From Rhodospirillales bacterium (lineage in GTDB: Bacteria > Pseudomonadota > Alphaproteobacteria > Rhodospirillales_A > Casp-alpha2), in NCBI GenBank assembly GCA_016763915.1, contig JAESSX010000116.1:1-7312 (forward strand): a stretch of DNA of 7,312 nucleotides. The letters run 5' to 3'. Below, piece after piece: positions 5,246-7,312 of the stretch. Position 1 is the first letter of the stretch. The number at the start of each line of letters is the position of its first letter. The notes under the pieces are model-generated. The model did not search any database, had not been told where the DNA came from, and saw only the letters and a list, made by a program, of their open reading frames with translations. The translations under genes were made by a program, and so were the position numbers.

Positions 5246-6418
5246 ATGACCAGCCCTGCGGACGAAGACGAAGATCAGGACGCCCTGGCCGCGGAATGGG
5301 AAGCCTCCGTGGCGGGGGATGATGATGCCGAGGGCGGCGACGAGCAGGACGATCTCGCCTCCGAATGGGAATCCATGGTCGGCGATGACGATGACGGCGA
5401 TGCAGGCGGTGATGCAGGCGGTGATGCCGGAATTGCCGATGAGGGGAGCCGTGAATCGACCCGGGTCCTCAACCAGGAAGAAATCGACAGCCTGCTCGGT
5501 TTTGACGAGGAACACGAAGATGTCGGTGAAAAGTCCGGCATCCAGGCGATCTTGTCGAGCGCCCTGATTTCCTATGAACGCCTGCCGATGCTGGAGGTCG
5601 TGTTCGACCGCCTTGTCCGACTGATGTCCACCTCGCTGAGGAACTTCACCTCCGACAACGTCGAAGTCTCGCTCGATAATATTGCTTCCATCCGGTTCGG
5701 GGATTATCTGAATTCCATTCCGCTGCCGGCCATGCTGAGCGTTTTCAAGGCCGAGGAGTGGGATAACTACGGGCTGGTCACGGTCGACTCCTCGCTGATT
5801 TATTCCATCGTCGACGTTCTTCTGGGCGGGCGGCGCGGGACGGCGGCGATGCGGATCGAAGGCCGTCCCTATACGACCATCGAACGCTCGTTGGTGGAAC
5901 GCATGGTTCACGTGATGCTCAACGATCTGAGCGCCGCCTTCGAGCCGTTGAGCCCGGTGACCTTCCGTTTCGACCGGCTGGAAACCAACCCCAGGTTCGC
6001 CACCATTTCCCGGCCTTCCAACGCCGCCATCGTCACGCGGCTCAGGATCGATATGGAAGACCGTGGCGGACGGCTGGAGCTGTTGTTGCCGTATGCGACG
6101 CTGGAACCGGTTCGCGAGTTGCTGCTGCAGATGTTCATGGGCGAAAAATTCGGCCGGGATTCCATCTGGGAAACCCATTTGGCCGAAGAATTGTGGTTGA
6201 CGGAAGTCGATTTGGAAGCCGTCGTCGACCAGCAGGTCATGCGCTTGAGCGATGTTTTCGACCTCAAGATCGGGTCCCGGATCATGTTCAGCGCGACCCC
6301 GGATTCCCTGGTCTCGCTTACTTGCGGCAATGTCCCCCTGTATACCGGGCGCATGGGGCGCAAGGGCAATAAGATCGCCATCAGGATCGAGTCGAGAATT
6401 GAAAAGACCCGGCGATAG
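5246..6418 (+). CDS. fliM: Flagellar motor switch protein FliM
   Basis: FliM is part of the cytoplasmic C ring. It binds phosphorylated CheY and helps set the direction or state of rotation. The 390-residue product has the CheY-binding peptide LNQEEIDSLLGF at about 75-86, equivalent to LSQAEIDALL near the extreme N-terminus of enteric FliM. Here it follows an acidic extension of about 70 residues that contains two diverged copies of QD.LA.EWE..V (from 11 and from 34, period 23) and a DAGG repeat. The middle domain (about 95-290) contains the LLGGRRG turn near 191-197. A C-terminal SpoA domain (about 315-385) ends with PLYTGRMGRKGNKIAIRIE, which packs with FliN. The ATG at 5246 has AAGGAA about 10 bases upstream. 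It is 30 bases after fliL and probably co-transcribed with it. No truncation is seen. Confidence 0.96.
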   Translation: MTSPADEDEDQDALAAEWEASVAGDDDAEGGDEQDDLASEWESMVGDDDDGDAGGDAGGDAGIADEGSRESTRVLNQEEIDSLLGFDEEHEDVGEKSGIQAILSSALISYERLPMLEVVFDRLVRLMSTSLRNFTSDNVEVSLDNIASIRFGDYLNSIPLPAMLSVFKAEEWDNYGLVTVDSSLIYSIVDVLLGGRRGTAAMRIEGRPYTTIERSLVERMVHVMLNDLSAAFEPLSPVTFRFDRLETNPRFATISRPSNAAIVTRLRIDMEDRGGRLELLLPYATLEPVRELLLQMFMGEKFGRDSIWETHLAEELWLTEVDLEAVVDQQVMRLSDVFDLKIGSRIMFSATPDSLVSLTCGNVPLYTGRMGRKGNKIAIRIESRIEKTRR

Positions 6419-6426
6419 GCGCCGGG
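6408..6426 (+). other. GC-rich hairpin over the fliM stop codon
   Basis: CCCGGCG (6408-6414) and CGCCGGG (6420-6426) form a perfect 7-base-pair stem with loop ATAGG, which contains most of the TAG stop (6416-6418). No T tract follows, so it is not a standard intrinsic terminator. A small GGCC-CTTC-GGCC hairpin follows at 6436-6447. It could cause partial termination or protect the fliLM message ahead of the next gene 89 bases downstream. Confidence 0.45.
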
Positions 6427-6507
6427 CGCTGTAAAGGCCCTTCGGCCGGGATAAAGGTTTTGGTTAAATTGTTTCGTCCAACATCAGTCAAAGGTTAAGG
6501 AGCAGCC

Positions 6508-7002
6508 GTGCCCTATTCGTTGTTACTGGATTTGTTCGTCGCGGCTCTTCTGGTCACCACCATCGCCTTTGCCCTCATTCTTAACAAACGGCTCGGCAAG
6601 TTGCGCGGCGACCGGGAAGCCCTTGAAAAACTGGCGGCGACGTTTGGCGAGTCCACGCTTCGCGCCGAAGAAGGCATCAAAACACTGCAGCAGACCACCG
6701 ACGTTCTTCAACAAAACCTGGACCAGGCGCAGGCCTTGAAAGACGATCTCGCGTTCCTGATCGAACGGGGTGACCGGGCGGCGGACAATCTGGAAGACCT
6801 GGTCCGCGCCACCCGCGATCGGGTGGGTGGGGCACCGGGGAAAAAGCCCCAATCCCGGCCCGAGCCCCAGCCCGAACCGGCGGCGGCGGACGAGGAAGGC
6901 TCCTTAAGGGCGACCAGAGACACGTCTGCGCCGGCGGACGAAGACGATGAGAGGTCGGAAGCGGAACGGGATCTGCTGAAAGCCATCCGGTCGGCGGGGT
7001 AA
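6508..7002 (+). CDS. DUF6468-type membrane-anchored coiled-coil protein
   Basis: A 164-residue protein of the family I know as DUF6468, found beside fliM and the motE-like gene in alphaproteobacteria. Its function has not been established to my knowledge. One transmembrane helix (about 4-25: SLLLDLFVAALLVTTIAFALIL) is followed by a basic patch (KRLGKLRGDR) and a long predicted coiled coil (about 30-105). A Pro/Ala/Glu-rich disordered tail comes next, then a short conserved-looking end, ERDLLKAIRSAG. The likely arrangement is a short outer N-terminus with the coiled coil in the cytoplasm, by the positive-inside rule. The start is GTG at 6508, supported by AAGGAG (6497-6502) 5 bases upstream. 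Position between fliM and the MotE-like gene suggests a motor or stator role, but this is inference. The family call comes from memory of sequence pattern and context. Confidence 0.8.
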   Translation: MPYSLLLDLFVAALLVTTIAFALILNKRLGKLRGDREALEKLAATFGESTLRAEEGIKTLQQTTDVLQQNLDQAQALKDDLAFLIERGDRAADNLEDLVRATRDRVGGAPGKKPQSRPEPQPEPAAADEEGSLRATRDTSAPADEDDERSEAERDLLKAIRSAG

Positions 7003-7044
7003 GCCGGACGGCGCCGAAAAAAGATTGAGAGTTAGGATATTAAA

Positions 7045-7312
7045 ATGTTGAAATCATTGTCGAAAATTCGAGTTCTGCCGCTGACCATCTTCGCCGCGAC
7101 AATGATGTTGACGGTAAAAATCGGCGATATCTGGGATGGTTTCGACGGCCTGGGCCAGGACTCCATCCAGGTCGCCGGCGCGGTCGCCCAGAGCGAAGCC
7201 GACCCCGGCAAGGCCGCTCAGGAGAAGGCCAAGGGAGAGGCCAAGGGAGAGGCCAAGGGAGAGGCCAAGGGAGAGGCCAAGGGAGAGGCCAAGGGAGAGG
7301 CCAAGGGAGAGG
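7045..7312 (+). CDS. MotE-like flagellar motility protein, 3' truncated by the window
   Basis: The first 89 codons are present and the frame is open to the window end. The N-terminus (RVLPLTIFAATMMLTVKIGDIWDGF, about 9-33 in all, with LPLTIF and KIGDIW as key parts) matches the anchor of alphaproteobacterial MotE/MgtE-N-like proteins encoded after fliM. In Sinorhizobium, MotE is a periplasmic chaperone for the motility protein MotC. An Ala/Gly linker follows, then from residue 62 an Ala-Lys-Gly-Glu repeat encoded by seven identical 12-base units. The domain expected downstream lies beyond the window, so the family call rests on the N-terminus and gene order. The ATG at 7045 has AGGA (7034-7037) 7 bases upstream and lies 42 bases after the preceding gene. 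Confidence 0.7.
   Translation, partial: MLKSLSKIRVLPLTIFAATMMLTVKIGDIWDGFDGLGQDSIQVAGAVAQSEADPGKAAQEKAKGEAKGEAKGEAKGEAKGEAKGEAKGE
7228..7312 (+). repeat. 12-base in-frame tandem repeat (Ala-Lys-Gly-Glu), running off the window
   Basis: Seven complete, identical copies of GCCAAGGGAGAG (7228-7311) are in frame with the MotE-like gene, and one further base reaches the window end. Every copy encodes Ala-Lys-Gly-Glu with the same codons. Alternating Lys and Glu favours a charged helix or flexible spacer. The absence of synonymous changes points to recent expansion by replication slippage or to an assembly artefact. The true copy number is unknown. Confidence 0.95.

Noticed and set aside
4673..6178. 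A 501-codon open frame on the minus strand opposite fliL and fliM
   Set aside because: It lies wholly opposite two certain genes, its product is low-complexity with no recognisable family, and long antisense frames are common in GC-rich coding DNA.

Overview
This window is a flagellar gene cluster from an alphaproteobacterium, most like the Rhodospirillales type. The evidence is the gene set and order: the tail of fliX, a DksA of the single-cysteine alphaproteobacterial form, then flgH, flgA, flgG and flgF on the minus strand, diverging from fliL, fliM, a DUF6468-type membrane protein and the start of a MotE-like gene on the plus strand. The DNA is moderately GC-rich and tightly packed. I see no transposon, CRISPR array, RNA gene or sign of recent transfer.

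Layout. Positions 2-79 hold the last codons of fliX. A 160-base gap with possible promoter elements precedes dksA (240-656). dksA and flgH converge on a strong two-way terminator (about 707-745). The minus-strand unit runs flgF (4190-3456), flgG (3377-2592), flgA (2580-1582), flgH (1531-770). It encodes two distal-rod proteins, the P-ring assembly chaperone and the L-ring lipoprotein, so it is a rod-and-ring unit. A 464-base non-coding control region (4191-4654) separates it from the plus-strand unit fliL (4655-5215), fliM (5246-6418), the DUF6468-type gene (6508-7002) and the partial MotE-like gene (7045 to the window end). That unit is a motor and switch unit.

Regulation. The control region is the most informative non-coding part. 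It carries a near-consensus sigma-54 (-24/-12) promoter facing flgF at 4239-4255. About 100-220 bases upstream of its predicted start lies a cluster of TTGCC-type repeats: three copies of an 8-base motif at exact 11-base spacing, two inverted repeats and a 12-base direct repeat. This looks like an enhancer for a sigma-54 activator. FlbD with its partner FliX is the natural candidate, given the known Caulobacter system and the fliX tail at the window start. A weaker sigma-54-like match faces fliL.

I found no convincing undescribed system. Points worth a second look are the enhancer-like repeat cluster, the duplicated acidic N-terminus of FliM, the exact 12-base repeats in the MotE-like gene that run into the window edge, and hairpins lying over stop codons.
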